NCBI GenBank assembly: GCA_947474595.1
Contig: CANJIV010000005.1
Location: 62,001-126,000, forward strand
Length of the DNA: 64,000 bases
Direction: 5' to 3'
From: Solirubrobacterales bacterium
Lineage (GTDB): Bacteria; Actinomycetota; Thermoleophilia; Solirubrobacterales; Solirubrobacteraceae
Positions 8,647 through 17,930 of the stretch are shown here, piece by piece. The notes under the pieces were generated by a model. The model had not been told where the DNA came from, ran no database searches, and worked only from the letters and a program-made list of their open reading frames with translations. The stretch's first letter is position 1; each line of letters starts with the position of its first letter. A program made the translations under genes and the position numbers.

Positions 8647-9396
8647 ATGTCAGGCCACTCAAAATGGGCATCAATCAAGCACAAGAAGGCAGTCGTTGAT
8701 GCCCGTCGCGGCCAAGCGTTCACCAAGCTCGCCCGGGCAATAAGTGTCGCGGCTCGGGAGGGGGGAGGCGATCCTGAGACCAACGCTGCGCTCGCCAACG
8801 CCGTCCAAAAAGCGCGCGATGCCTCGATGCCAAAGGACAACATCGAACGGGCAATCGTCAAAGGAACTGGCGCTGGCGGCGACGGTGCCGCGATTGAGAC
8901 AATTCTTTATGAGGGATATGGGCCAGGTGGCGTGGCGCTTCTGATCGAAGCAATGACCGAGAATCGCAACCGGACTGGCGCCGATGTACGTCATCTACTG
9001 ACAAAACACGGTGGAGCGCTCGGTGAGCCCGGATCGGTCGGCTATCTGTTTGACAAGCGTGGCGTGATCGTGATCGACGGCTCCGGATACACCGAAGAGG
9101 ACCTACTAGTGGCCATCGATGCAGGGGCCTTGGACATTGTGCTCGATGATGACGTCTTTGAAATAGTCACCGAGCCCGTCGACCTACGCACCGTTCGAGC
9201 GGCCCTAGAGGCGGCAGACGTAACAATTCTCTCGGCCGACATCGTGCAGCAGCCCAGCGTACGAGTCCCGCTGGAAGAAGAAGACGCGATCAAGCTAATA
9301 CGCCTCGTTGATGCGCTAGAAGAGAACGACGACGTCAATGAGGTTCACGCGAATTTCGACGTCGATCCCGAGGTCTTAGAGCGGATCCTCGCCTAA
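8647..9396 (+). CDS. yebC: YebC/PmpR-family DNA-binding or translation-associated protein
   Basis: 249 aa. The N-terminus MSGHSKWASIKHKKAVVDARRGQ is diagnostic, followed by FTKLARAISVAAREGGGDP and SMPKDNIERAIVKG. The family has been described both as a DNA-binding regulator and as a ribosome-associated factor easing polyproline synthesis. It opens the yebC-ruvC-ruvA-ruvB cluster, a very common arrangement. ATG 8647 is supported by the exact family N-terminus and a -10 element 8 nt upstream; the longer GTG-started frame from 8590 is rejected. Confidence 0.97.
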   Translation: MSGHSKWASIKHKKAVVDARRGQAFTKLARAISVAAREGGGDPETNAALANAVQKARDASMPKDNIERAIVKGTGAGGDGAAIETILYEGYGPGGVALLIEAMTENRNRTGADVRHLLTKHGGALGEPGSVGYLFDKRGVIVIDGSGYTEEDLLVAIDAGALDIVLDDDVFEIVTEPVDLRTVRAALEAADVTILSADIVQQPSVRVPLEEEDAIKLIRLVDALEENDDVNEVHANFDVDPEVLERILA

Positions 9397-9438
9397 AGCT
9401 CGGGAGGCATCCGGTAGTCGGCGCAGAATGGGCTAGAG

Positions 9439-9966
9439 ATGATTGTGCTTGGCATCGACCCTGGGACCGCGAATACCGGCTACGGCGTGGTTCAAAAGGA
9501 AGGGTCGCGGCTAATCGCACTCGACGGGGGTGTTATCGCGACCAAGTCTGACGTTGAGCCAGAAATTCGCCTCGTCACTATCTTCGACCGACTTGTTGAG
9601 TTATTTGACCAATACCGACCTGAGGTACTAGCGATCGAAGATCTCTACTTCGGAGCAAACGTCCGCAGCGCCTTTGCGGTGGGTCAGGCCCGAGGCGTGG
9701 CACTCCTAGCCGCTGGACAGCGAGGCACGCCCTGCCACTCCTACACTCCCCAGCAGATCAAATCTGCGGTTTGTGGAAGCGGCAACGCCGATAAAGACCA
9801 GGTTCAACGAATGGTCGCTCAGCTACTTGGCTTGGACTCTCCACCCAAGCCTGACCACGCCGCAGACGCTCTCGCTGTTGCTATCTGCGAGATCAACCGT
9901 GCGCCTTACGCCCAAGCTGTAAACCGCGGGCTCGCAGCAGCAATCGCCAAGGCAACCGCGGCATGA
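9439..9966 (+). CDS. ruvC: Holliday junction resolvase RuvC
   Basis: 175 aa RNase H-fold endonuclease that cuts Holliday junctions after RuvAB branch migration. Acidic active-site residues are visible in LGIDPGTANTGYG, LAIEDLYFG and PDHAADALAVAI. The length is normal. It is 42 nt after yebC and its TGA overlaps the ruvA ATG (ATGA at 9963), so resolvase and branch-migration subunits are co-translated. Confidence 0.97.
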   Translation: MIVLGIDPGTANTGYGVVQKEGSRLIALDGGVIATKSDVEPEIRLVTIFDRLVELFDQYRPEVLAIEDLYFGANVRSAFAVGQARGVALLAAGQRGTPCHSYTPQQIKSAVCGSGNADKDQVQRMVAQLLGLDSPPKPDHAADALAVAICEINRAPYAQAVNRGLAAAIAKATAA

Positions 9967-10547
9967 TCGCTCTAGTCCAAGGCGAGGTTGCCATTCGACG
10001 CCAAGACCACGTCATCGTTGTCTGTAGTGGCGTTGGATACCGCCTTGCTGTCTCTAGCCAGACCCTGCTCGACATTCCCACAGATGGCATGACGGTCGTT
10101 CTTCACGCCCATCTTGTCGTGCGCGATGATGCGCTCTCGCTCTACGGGTTCTCCACCGAAGAGGAGCGCGACCTCTTCCTCAAACTAGTCGAAGTCCAGG
10201 GAGTCGGCCCTAAGGTGGCCCTGGGCATTCTGTCGGGAGGTAGTGTGGCCGAACTCACCTCGGCATTAGCCTCCGGAGACGCCGCCCGCTTTCAGGCTGT
10301 ACCGGGCATCGGCAAGCGCATCGCCGAACGGATCATTGTCGAACTACGCGACAAGGTCGGCTCCTCCCAACCAGGCCAACTCGGCGGCGCCGGTCAGAGC
10401 CAAGAGCCGCGGATTCTTGCCCGCGATGGCCTCGTCGGTCTCGGCTACACGCTGCCTGAAGCCGAATCGCTGCTCCAAGGGGCCCCCGCCCAGATCACCA
10501 CCACTGAAGACCTCATAGCCCATGCGCTTAAGGCCGCGCGGCGGTGA
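9963..10547 (+). CDS. ruvA: Holliday junction branch migration protein RuvA
   Basis: 194 aa DNA-binding subunit that holds the four-way junction. The N-terminal OB fold (about 1-64) is followed by helix-hairpin-helix repeats: LVEVQGVGPKVALGILS and FQAVPGIGKRIAERII. A linker rich in Gly/Gln leads to domain III (about 145-194), which contacts RuvB. It overlaps ruvC by 4 nt and lies 6 nt before ruvB. Confidence 0.97.
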   Translation: MIALVQGEVAIRRQDHVIVVCSGVGYRLAVSSQTLLDIPTDGMTVVLHAHLVVRDDALSLYGFSTEEERDLFLKLVEVQGVGPKVALGILSGGSVAELTSALASGDAARFQAVPGIGKRIAERIIVELRDKVGSSQPGQLGGAGQSQEPRILARDGLVGLGYTLPEAESLLQGAPAQITTTEDLIAHALKAARR

Positions 10548-10553
10548 GCATAG

Positions 10554-11573
10554 ATGGCTGACCCAGAGAGAATTCAGACCCCGACAACGCTGCCCGAAGA
10601 TGACTTCGAGCGATCCCTGCGGCCCCAAGGCTTAGATGATTTTGTCGGCCAAGATGCCGTTAAGGCCCAACTCGCCGTCTCGCTTGAAGCTGCTGTCGCG
10701 CGAGAAGAGGCCCTCGACCACGTTCTACTCGCCGGCCCACCGGGTTTGGGCAAGACATCACTTGCCCAAATCATCGCTGCCGAACTAGGAGCACCCTTCA
10801 TTCAGACGGCCGGACCGGCGCTAGAGCGCAAGGGCGACGTTGCCGCATTCCTTACAGCCCTAGAGCCGGGCAGCGTCTTCTTCGTCGATGAGATCCATCG
10901 GCTCCCACGGGCCTTAGAAGAGACCTTCTATCCAGCCATGGAAGACCGACGCCTTCCGATAACAGTGGGACAGGGGGCGGGCGCAAGGGTCGTTACCCTC
11001 GATCTCCCGCCGTTTACGTTAATTGGAGCGACCACGCGTGCCGGTCTTCTAACGACTCCTCTCCGCGACCGCTTTGGGATCCAACACCGGCTCGACCCCT
11101 ACAGCGAACTAGAGCTCGGCCAGATCGTTCGGCGCTCGGCCAGGATTCTTGGCGTCGACATCGATGACGGCGGCGCCCACGCAATATCTGCGAGAAGTCG
11201 CGGAACGCCGCGTGTGGCCAACAGACTCCTCAAACGCGTCCGTGACTTCGCCGAAGTCAGAGCAGCCGGGCATATCTCAAGCGACGTCGCCGATGCCGCC
11301 TTGGATCTCCTTGAAGTCGACCACCAAGGCCTAGACCGTCTTGACCGCGCGATCCTCTTGGTTATCTGTGAGAAGTTCGGTGGAGGACCTGTTGGCCTCT
11401 CCACATTGGCGATCGGAGTGGGGGAGGAACAGGATACGATTGAAGACGTCTACGAGCCCTACCTCCTCCAGATGGGACTCATTCAACGTACGCCGCGTGG
11501 CCGCGTGGCCACCGTACGCGCCTGGGAACATCTAGGCCTAGCGCCACCACCGTCGGCCCTGGGCCTTTTTTAG
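10554..11573 (+). CDS. ruvB: Holliday junction branch migration ATPase RuvB
   Basis: 339 aa AAA+ motor. [11 protein letters not shown] begins the conserved core, the Walker A is [11 protein letters not shown], the Walker B is FFVDEIHRL, sensor 1 is [18 protein letters not shown] and the C-terminal winged helix ends with [14 protein letters not shown]. Hexamers pump DNA through RuvA-bound junctions. It is the last gene of the ruv cluster; the following gene has its own -10 element. Confidence 0.98.
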   Translation: MADPERIQTPTTLPEDDFERSLRPQGLDDFVGQDAVKAQLAVSLEAAVAREEALDHVLLAGPPGLGKTSLAQIIAAELGAPFIQTAGPALERKGDVAAFLTALEPGSVFFVDEIHRLPRALEETFYPAMEDRRLPITVGQGAGARVVTLDLPPFTLIGATTRAGLLTTPLRDRFGIQHRLDPYSELELGQIVRRSARILGVDIDDGGAHAISARSRGTPRVANRLLKRVRDFAEVRAAGHISSDVADAALDLLEVDHQGLDRLDRAILLVICEKFGGGPVGLSTLAIGVGEEQDTIEDVYEPYLLQMGLIQRTPRGRVATVRAWEHLGLAPPPSALGLF

Positions 11574-11637
11574 ACCTCCACACTCTGGCAAACAGGCAGC
11601 GGCGTCGCTGCTGGATCATGGCAGGGGCATCCTTTCG

Positions 11638-11643
11638 TATCCT
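11638..11643 (+). promoter_or_regulatory. -10 element TATCCT for the Zn-ribbon/PAS gene, probable leaderless start
   Basis: TATCCT, 7 nt, then ATG 11651. No ribosome-binding site lies between. Confidence 0.5.
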
Positions 11644-11650
11644 TTAGGTT

Positions 11651-12100
11651 ATGGCCCACCTATTCATCTGTCCCAGCTGCGGACATCGCAGTAGCGCTAC
11701 CGATCGGACGGCTGGATTTCGGCGCGAAGCCAAGGGCTGTGACCGCTGCGGCTTTGGCTTCCTCTTCGAGCTCCTCGACGACTACTACCCAGCTCCCAAT
11801 GCAGCCTTTTTCGTCTGCGATCAACAGGCGCGCTTAATCGGCTGCGGCCGTGGCTCTCGCGAACTTACGGGACTCAAGGAGGAGAATGTGATCGGCAGAC
11901 CCGTGAGCGATGTCCTTGGACTTGACTTCGAAGGCGGAGAAGATCAAGTAGCACTCGCACTCGAGTGGGGCGTGCGCGTACTAGACAAGCCAGTCAGGGT
12001 GAATGCAGAGGGCGATATTCCTGCCGCAGCGGTAGCCGATCTCTTTCCAGCCTACGACGAAGACGGCGGCCTGCTGGTCGTCCTAACCCCAAAGGGCTAA
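11651..12100 (+). CDS. Zinc-ribbon plus PAS-like sensory protein
   Basis: 149 aa. The N-terminus has two Cys pairs, CPSC (7-10) and CDRC (30-33), forming a probable zinc ribbon. Residues ~38-147 read as a PAS domain: YYPAPNAAFFVCDQQARLIGCGRGSRELTGLKEENVIGRPVSDVLG is the usual PAS core with the linker to later strands. There is no kinase, HTH or cyclase domain, so any signal must pass through a partner. It stands between ruvB and secDF with its own -10 element. Ligand and partner unknown. Confidence 0.7.
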   Translation: MAHLFICPSCGHRSSATDRTAGFRREAKGCDRCGFGFLFELLDDYYPAPNAAFFVCDQQARLIGCGRGSRELTGLKEENVIGRPVSDVLGLDFEGGEDQVALALEWGVRVLDKPVRVNAEGDIPAAAVADLFPAYDEDGGLLVVLTPKG

Positions 12101-12149
12101 CGGGCGCCGCGCCGCCACTAGCCTCGCCCGGGTACCCTCTAGCGCTCTG

Positions 12150-15053
12150 ATGCAATCTCGCCGCCGTAACCTTTTCATCCTCCTGCTAGTCGTCGGCCTT
12201 CTCGCCGCGTCCCTGGCCGTCATCGCGACGATGCCTACGCGCCTCGGCCTCGACCTAAAAGGAGGCGTCGAGCTTGTCTACCAAGCCAAACCGACGCCCC
12301 AACAGCCCACTGTCACTCCAGAGGCCGTCGACCGTTCCCTAGAGATCATGCGCGAGCGCGTCGATGCGTTGGGCGTTTCAGAGCCAGAGATTCAACGGTC
12401 AGGTAGTGATCAGATATCCGTTGGGCTGCCTGACGTGCAAAACGCACAGCGAGCGATCTCTCAGGTCGGCAAGGTCGCTCAGCTCTTTTTCTATGACTGG
12501 GAAGCAAACGTAGTTGGCCCTGACGGAAAGACCGATCCGACCAACCCAGAGGTCACCGGTGGCCCATCGGCTGGCCAAGCCGGGGCGATCCCCCTTTATG
12601 ACGCAGTACTAAGGGCAGCAAAGCGTCCGCCCAAAGAGAGCTCAACAAACACGTCCGGCGCCCAGTACTACCTCGTAGACAAGGCCCAGAGGAAGGTACT
12701 TGCTGGCCCTGAAGATACCCAAATTGGCCTAACCGACGCCGTTGGCGGAACGCTTCCCGCCGGCTCAGAGGTTGTCAAGATCAACCGCGGGACGACGATT
12801 GTCCAGGCAGAACAAAACCCCGGGGCGGTCAAGACGGCACCGCTCTACTTCGTTCTTAACGACACTCCGGCGCTATCTGGCACCGAAGTTGAAAATCCCA
12901 AGCAAGGGTTTAATAACGGAGCAGCCGGATCAGGAGCCCCTAACGTCACATTCGAGTTCAGCGACAAGGGTCAGAAGGCCTGGCAAACAGTTACCCGCGA
13001 AATCGCTCAACGGGGGCAGAGTCAGCAGGTGCCGGGAACCTCACCACGCGACTCATTCCAACACTTCGCCGCGGTCCTCGACGGCAAGCTGATCACGGTC
13101 CCATTTATCGACTACACGCAGAACCCCGACGGCATCGACGGTAGAACGGGCGCGAGCATCGAGGGCGGCTTCACGATCACCACAGCCCAAGACCTCGCCA
13201 AGCTGCTCCAGATCGGAGCACTGCCAGTCAAGCTTGAGCTGATCTCTCAGTCGCAGGTGTCAGCCACCCTGGGTCAACAGGCACTTGACTCAGGATTGGT
13301 CGCTGGCGCCGCGGGATTCTTGATTGTCGCTCTCTTCTTGCTGATCTTCTACCGCGTGCTCGGCATCATCGCCGTAGTCGCCCTAGCGATCTACGCGATC
13401 TACTTCTTCGCGCTAATCAAGCTGATCCCGATCACGATGACGCTACCTGGGATCGCCGGTTTGATCTTGACGATCGGGGTTGCTGCCGACGCCAATATCG
13501 TCGTCTTTGAACGAATAAAGGAGGAGGCCCGTGCCGGCGCCTCTATCCCACGCGCAATTTCGGTCGGTTACAAGAAGGGCTTCACGGCGATCATCGACGC
13601 CAACGTCGTCACACTGATGACCGCCTTCATCCTCTTCATTCTCGCTACGGCTGGTGTTAAGGGCTTCGCCTTCACGCTAGGAATTGGCGTGATCGTCTCG
13701 ATGTTTACCGCTGTCGTCGCTACTCAAGCGATATTGGGAACGATGGGATCGACGCGGGTGCTGGCGAGCCGTTCCGCCCTCGGGGCGGCAAAGAAACGTA
13801 AGCCGATCACATTCGACTTCATGGGCGCCTCGCGATGGTTCTTCTCTATGTCTGGAGTGATCCTGCTTATTGGGGCCTTGGCTATCGGAGGCAAAGGACT
13901 TAACTTCGGCATCGATTTCGAGTCAGGCACGCGAATCCGCACGACGTTAACTACCCCGACAAACGAGGACGGCGTTCGCGCAGTGATGTCGGCTGCCGGA
14001 TACAACGACGCCAAGATTCAGCGAATCACCGAGAACGGCAACAACAACACCTTCCAGATCTCCACAGCAACCTTGCAGCCGACGAAGGTACAGAGCGTCC
14101 GCAACGACCTCGATAAGAAATTCGGGGTGGGAGAAGACTTCTCCAATACCTCGGTAGGACCGACGTTTGGCCAGACGGTTGCGCGCAGCGCACTGATCGC
14201 GATCATCGCATCGCTTGTCGTGATCTCTCTCTACATAGCAATCCGGTTTGAGTGGAAATACGCGGTACCGGTGCTAATTGCGTTGATGCACGACCTCTTG
14301 ATAACCGCTGGTGTCTACTCACTGACCGGCCGAGAGTTAACGACAGCCACAGTTGCTGCGCTATTAACCATCTTGGGTTACTCGCTCTACGACACGATCA
14401 TCGTCTTTGACCGAATACGCGAGAACGTGCCTCGAATGCCGCGTGCGGCCTTTACGCAGATCGTCAACCGCTCGATGAGCGAGGTGATCGTGCGATCGCT
14501 AGCGACTAGCTTCTCGACTGGTTTACCGATCCTGGCCTTGCTGATTTTCGGTGGCCCAACACTTCAAGATTTCGCTTTCGCGCTGCTCGTCGGAACGATC
14601 TCGGGCACCTACTCGTCAATCTTCATCGCCTCCCCAGTCCTCTCACACTGGAAGGGACGAGAGGCGATCTACAAGCAACGTACTGAGCGCATTAAGTCAG
14701 AGAACAACGGAATCGTTCCCGCCTATGCGGTCGCTACGGCCGGAGCCCCAGTCGACGTGGCGCCGCCCGAAGCCAAGGCTCGCAGTACACGCCGGCTAAC
14801 TACGCCGGACTCTCCCGACCAAGTCTCACGTGCTGAGTTCGACGAGATGGTTGCTGACCTCGGAGACCGCCCAGCGGCCAATCAGCCAACCCCCACGCCA
14901 GCACCCAAACAAGCCCTTCCACCAACGCCCACCACTACAGGCTCGGCCAGCGACGATCAACTTGACGCGAGCGCGCAAGATAACGTCGACGCGGCGGGCA
15001 AGTCAGCCAAGAACAAGACAACGCGCAACCGCCGTCACGGGAGGAATCGCTAA
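12150..15053 (+). CDS. secDF: SecD-SecF fusion, protein translocase accessory subunit
   Basis: 967 aa membrane protein using the proton gradient to help pull exported proteins through SecYEG. The SecD half (about 1-520) has a first TM helix, the D1 motif RLGLDLKGGVELVYQ, a large extracytoplasmic domain, and a TM bundle with GLILTIGVAADANIVVFERIKEE. The SecF half (about 555-850) has its own first helix, the LNFGIDFESGTRIR motif and a second bundle with LTILGYSLYDTIIVFDRIREN. The last ~110 residues are a Pro/Thr/Ala-rich then basic cytoplasmic tail. SecD and SecF are separate genes in many actinobacteria; here they are one. Confidence 0.96.
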   Translation: MQSRRRNLFILLLVVGLLAASLAVIATMPTRLGLDLKGGVELVYQAKPTPQQPTVTPEAVDRSLEIMRERVDALGVSEPEIQRSGSDQISVGLPDVQNAQRAISQVGKVAQLFFYDWEANVVGPDGKTDPTNPEVTGGPSAGQAGAIPLYDAVLRAAKRPPKESSTNTSGAQYYLVDKAQRKVLAGPEDTQIGLTDAVGGTLPAGSEVVKINRGTTIVQAEQNPGAVKTAPLYFVLNDTPALSGTEVENPKQGFNNGAAGSGAPNVTFEFSDKGQKAWQTVTREIAQRGQSQQVPGTSPRDSFQHFAAVLDGKLITVPFIDYTQNPDGIDGRTGASIEGGFTITTAQDLAKLLQIGALPVKLELISQSQVSATLGQQALDSGLVAGAAGFLIVALFLLIFYRVLGIIAVVALAIYAIYFFALIKLIPITMTLPGIAGLILTIGVAADANIVVFERIKEEARAGASIPRAISVGYKKGFTAIIDANVVTLMTAFILFILATAGVKGFAFTLGIGVIVSMFTAVVATQAILGTMGSTRVLASRSALGAAKKRKPITFDFMGASRWFFSMSGVILLIGALAIGGKGLNFGIDFESGTRIRTTLTTPTNEDGVRAVMSAAGYNDAKIQRITENGNNNTFQISTATLQPTKVQSVRNDLDKKFGVGEDFSNTSVGPTFGQTVARSALIAIIASLVVISLYIAIRFEWKYAVPVLIALMHDLLITAGVYSLTGRELTTATVAALLTILGYSLYDTIIVFDRIRENVPRMPRAAFTQIVNRSMSEVIVRSLATSFSTGLPILALLIFGGPTLQDFAFALLVGTISGTYSSIFIASPVLSHWKGREAIYKQRTERIKSENNGIVPAYAVATAGAPVDVAPPEAKARSTRRLTTPDSPDQVSRAEFDEMVADLGDRPAANQPTPTPAPKQALPPTPTTTGSASDDQLDASAQDNVDAAGKSAKNKTTRNRRHGRNR

Positions 15054-15057
15054 CACC

Positions 15058-15327
15058 ATGGGTCTACTCGCTTGGGCGATGATGGGACTAGCCATCTGGC
15101 ACTTCACAATCTTCTTGCCCGACCGCTGCTGGGGAGGAATAGTTGGCGCTTTCCTTGGCGCCCTCTTCGGTTCAATTCTCTTCGGCTTGATCATCAACGG
15201 CTTCACCGTGCCAGGGCAGGAAGACACCCATCTACTCACTGCCATCGAGGCTATCCCTGGCGCATTGATCGGTATCGCACTTGTCTACGCCGAAGGCGTC
15301 CGCCGCGAGCGCTCGACGCCAGCTTAA
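15058..15327 (+). CDS. Small membrane protein (GlsB/YeaQ-like)
   Basis: 89 aa from ATG 15058, 4 nt after the secDF stop and preceded by GGGAGG. It contains three likely TM segments: WAMMGLAIWHFTIFL, a Gly-rich helix GGIVGAFLGALFGSILFGLII, and IEAIPGALIGIALVYA. The glycine spacing resembles the small transglycosylase-associated (GlsB/YeaQ/YmgE) membrane family, but the match is weak by eye. The short distance to secDF suggests co-transcription. Function unknown. Confidence 0.65.
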   Translation: MGLLAWAMMGLAIWHFTIFLPDRCWGGIVGAFLGALFGSILFGLIINGFTVPGQEDTHLLTAIEAIPGALIGIALVYAEGVRRERSTPA

Positions 15328-15366
15328 GTCCAGTCAGCGCACCTAGATGACCACGCGCTCACCATG

Positions 15367-15396
15367 GCGCATTAAATGCCGCAGCTTGCGCATTAA
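15367..15396. repeat. 9-bp direct repeat, two helical turns apart, upstream of recJ
   Basis: GCGCATTAA occurs at 15367-15375 and again at 15388-15396, start-to-start distance 21 bp, so both copies face the same side of the helix. They lie 38-67 bp upstream of the recJ -10 element. A regulator site is possible; nothing else supports it. Confidence 0.35.
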
Positions 15397-15433
15397 GCGA
15401 CCACAGCGCAGGCTTGGCGTCCCGCTTCGCGGG

Positions 15434-15439
15434 TAGATT
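15434..15439 (+). promoter_or_regulatory. -10 element TAGATT for recJ, probable leaderless GTG start
   Basis: TAGATT, 7 nt, then GTG 15447. It favours GTG 15447 over the in-frame TTG at 15414, which would lie upstream of the promoter. Confidence 0.5.
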
Positions 15440-15446
15440 GAGTGTC

Positions 15447-17930
15447 GTGGAGCAAACCTTAATAGCGCCTGTCGCTGATCCAGCTGCGGCCACTGGAGAG
15501 CCACCACGTCTATCAATAGCCCCATATAGCGTCTCTGCCGCCGACGCCATCTCAGTCGAGCTGGGTATCTCGCACAACCTCGCCCAGGTACTTGTGCGCC
15601 GCGGATACACAACACCAGCCGACGCTCAGGCGTGGCTAGCGGCCGACGAGCAACATAGCCCAGACCTCTTTGATGGGATCGGCGACGCCGTTGCCCTCGT
15701 CCTCACGCACGTCGCCGCGGGGAGCCAGATCACCATCCATGGCGACTACGACGTTGATGGTGTCTGCTCAACGGCGATCATGGTGAGGTCACTACAGCGC
15801 CTAGGCGCGACTGTCGACTGGTTTCTGCCTAGTCGCACCCAAGACGGCTACGGTCTCTCACTGCCGACTGTCGATCGCCTGGCCAAGCGCGGGACCCGCC
15901 TCTTAATCACTGTCGACTGCGCAATCACTGCCGTGGAGGAGGTCGCTGCAGCACGCTCTGCGGGCATCGACGTCCTTGTCACCGACCACCACGCACCACG
16001 CGCCGACGGCCTGCTGCCCGACGCGCTGATATTCCATCCAGCACTCTGTGGCTACCCATGTCCGCAGCTGTGTGCCGCCAGCGTGGCACTGAAGCTAGCC
16101 GAGGCGCTCGAGAGCCGAAGCGCCCCCACTGATGGACCCGGCTGGATCGAAGACCTCGACCTAGCAGCACTGGCGACCGTGGCCGACTGCGTACCGCTGA
16201 TCGGAGAGAATCGACGGATCGTCGCAGAGGGCTTGTGCGCGATCAGCTCTACGGCGAAACTCGGCCTCAAAGCGCTAATGCGAGTTGCCCAAGTAGACCC
16301 AAGCGCGCTCGACGCGCGCGCAATCGGCTTCCGCCTTGCACCCCGCCTCAACGCCGCCGGGCGCCTGTATCGGGCAGACGCTGGGCTTGAGCTGCTGATG
16401 ACCCAAGACTCAGACCGCGCATCCGCAATAGCGACCGAGCTCGACCGCTTAAATGCCGAGCGGCGCGATGTCGAGACACGCATTCGCTTCGAAGCTGAGA
16501 CTCAGGCTCGCGCCCTTGGGCCGAGAATGAGTTATGTCTTAGCCGCACAAGGATGGCACCCCGGCGTGATCGGGATCGTTGCTTCGCGGATCGCTGAGCT
16601 CTACAACCGTCCGACCATCATGATCGCCCTCGACGGTGAGCAAGGCACTTGCTCGGGTCGCTCGATAGCTAACTTTGATCTGCTGGAGGGTCTGCGCGCC
16701 GGCTCCGAGCATCTGATCCGACACGGCGGCCACCGCGCCGCCGCTGGGGCGACCATTGCCAGCGATCAAGTGGAGTCCTTTCGCGAAGCCTTCGAGGCCT
16801 ATGCCCTAGCGAACCTCTCTGCTGAAGACCTGATCGGATACGAGAGAGTCGATGCGGTCGTCGGTGGCGGCGTCCTTGGGATGGAGTTCGCCCAAGAGCT
16901 AACGAGGCTGGCGCCCTACGGAATAGACAACCCTGAGCCCACGCTGCTGATCCGGGGCGCAACGCTGCATGACCCGAGGGCGATGGGGGAGGGCAAACAC
17001 CTGCGCTTTGCTCTGCACTCCGACCAATTTAGTGCTCGCGCAGTCGCATTTGGAGTAGCGGGGGGGAAGCTGCCGGTGGCCGCAGGCGATCCGGCTGACG
17101 TGACCGTCAGGCTCGACATCAACCACTGGAACGGCTCGGTCGAGCCACAGCTGATCTTGGGTTCAGCTCGACCGAGTAATCCCACCGCAATCAATACCTT
17201 TAGCGCCGAGCTCGAAGCAGACTATCTAGCGGTCGCCTTCGCCGAACTCGACGCCATCCTCGAGAGCAGACCTGAGCCCGCTGACCGCCCAAAGCGCAAG
17301 GTCGTCGACCGTAGGGGGGGCGGAGTCACCGGCGTCATCGCCGATCTGGTGGCTGCTGGAGATTCACTACTAGCTGTCTGCCACGACACCGCCAACTCCC
17401 TTGTCGATCTCAGCGGCCACATCGGGGGCTTCACGCTTTGCTCCTATGCCTTCCTCGAAACCGACCAGAGCGTCGCGGATGCATACGAACACGTCGTCGG
17501 AATAGAGCCGCCGATCTGTGTCGACCAGGCGCTGCTGCTCGAGGCTGGATCTGCGGGATCATGCGTTCATGCTTGGGGCAAGGCTCAGATACAATCAACC
17601 CAACGGATAATCGAACTCCAGTCCGATTTCCGTACTCAGCTTGCCGGGCTGTACCGGTCACTGAGAGATAGCAGCAGTACTGACGGCGGCGGCTTGGAGG
17701 ACCTTCTCCAAGGAGACCACCGACAGTCACGACCACCGCAGTTAGCAGGCCGGTTGCTAAGAGTTCTCATCGAGCTCAACTTGGTTACCCTAGACCGCGA
17801 GTCGTTAGAGATAAGTGTCCCACCATCGCCACACACCGAACTCGATCAATCGGCGGCATTCCGCGCCTACAAAGCAAGATATGAGGATGGACAGCGATTT
17901 CTGAGTCAGGCAACAGCCCAGGCAGCTTAA
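15447..17930 (+). CDS. recJ: Single-stranded-DNA-specific 5'-3' exonuclease RecJ
   Basis: About 827 aa from GTG 15447. DHH phosphoesterase motifs are clear: ITIHGDYDVDGVCSTA, LLITVDCAIT and VTDHHAP, then the DHHA1 motif HGGHRAAAGAT and an OB-type domain around QFSARAVAFGV. The C-terminal ~250 residues form an extension beyond the E. coli-type core. RecJ degrades 5' ends in recombination and mismatch or base-excision repair. The start is placed by the -10 element 7 nt upstream. The 3' end overlaps the open frame of rel, which begins somewhere from 17885 on. Confidence 0.93.
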   Translation: MEQTLIAPVADPAAATGEPPRLSIAPYSVSAADAISVELGISHNLAQVLVRRGYTTPADAQAWLAADEQHSPDLFDGIGDAVALVLTHVAAGSQITIHGDYDVDGVCSTAIMVRSLQRLGATVDWFLPSRTQDGYGLSLPTVDRLAKRGTRLLITVDCAITAVEEVAAARSAGIDVLVTDHHAPRADGLLPDALIFHPALCGYPCPQLCAASVALKLAEALESRSAPTDGPGWIEDLDLAALATVADCVPLIGENRRIVAEGLCAISSTAKLGLKALMRVAQVDPSALDARAIGFRLAPRLNAAGRLYRADAGLELLMTQDSDRASAIATELDRLNAERRDVETRIRFEAETQARALGPRMSYVLAAQGWHPGVIGIVASRIAELYNRPTIMIALDGEQGTCSGRSIANFDLLEGLRAGSEHLIRHGGHRAAAGATIASDQVESFREAFEAYALANLSAEDLIGYERVDAVVGGGVLGMEFAQELTRLAPYGIDNPEPTLLIRGATLHDPRAMGEGKHLRFALHSDQFSARAVAFGVAGGKLPVAAGDPADVTVRLDINHWNGSVEPQLILGSARPSNPTAINTFSAELEADYLAVAFAELDAILESRPEPADRPKRKVVDRRGGGVTGVIADLVAAGDSLLAVCHDTANSLVDLSGHIGGFTLCSYAFLETDQSVADAYEHVVGIEPPICVDQALLLEAGSAGSCVHAWGKAQIQSTQRIIELQSDFRTQLAGLYRSLRDSSSTDGGGLEDLLQGDHRQSRPPQLAGRLLRVLIELNLVTLDRESLEISVPPSPHTELDQSAAFRAYKARYEDGQRFLSQATAQAA

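Noticed and set aside
12742-15002. Extra open frames within and antisense to secDF, and similar ones within carB, pyrD and infB
   Set aside because: They follow the shadow-frame pattern of GC-rich genes, have no recognisable domains and lie inside well-supported genes.
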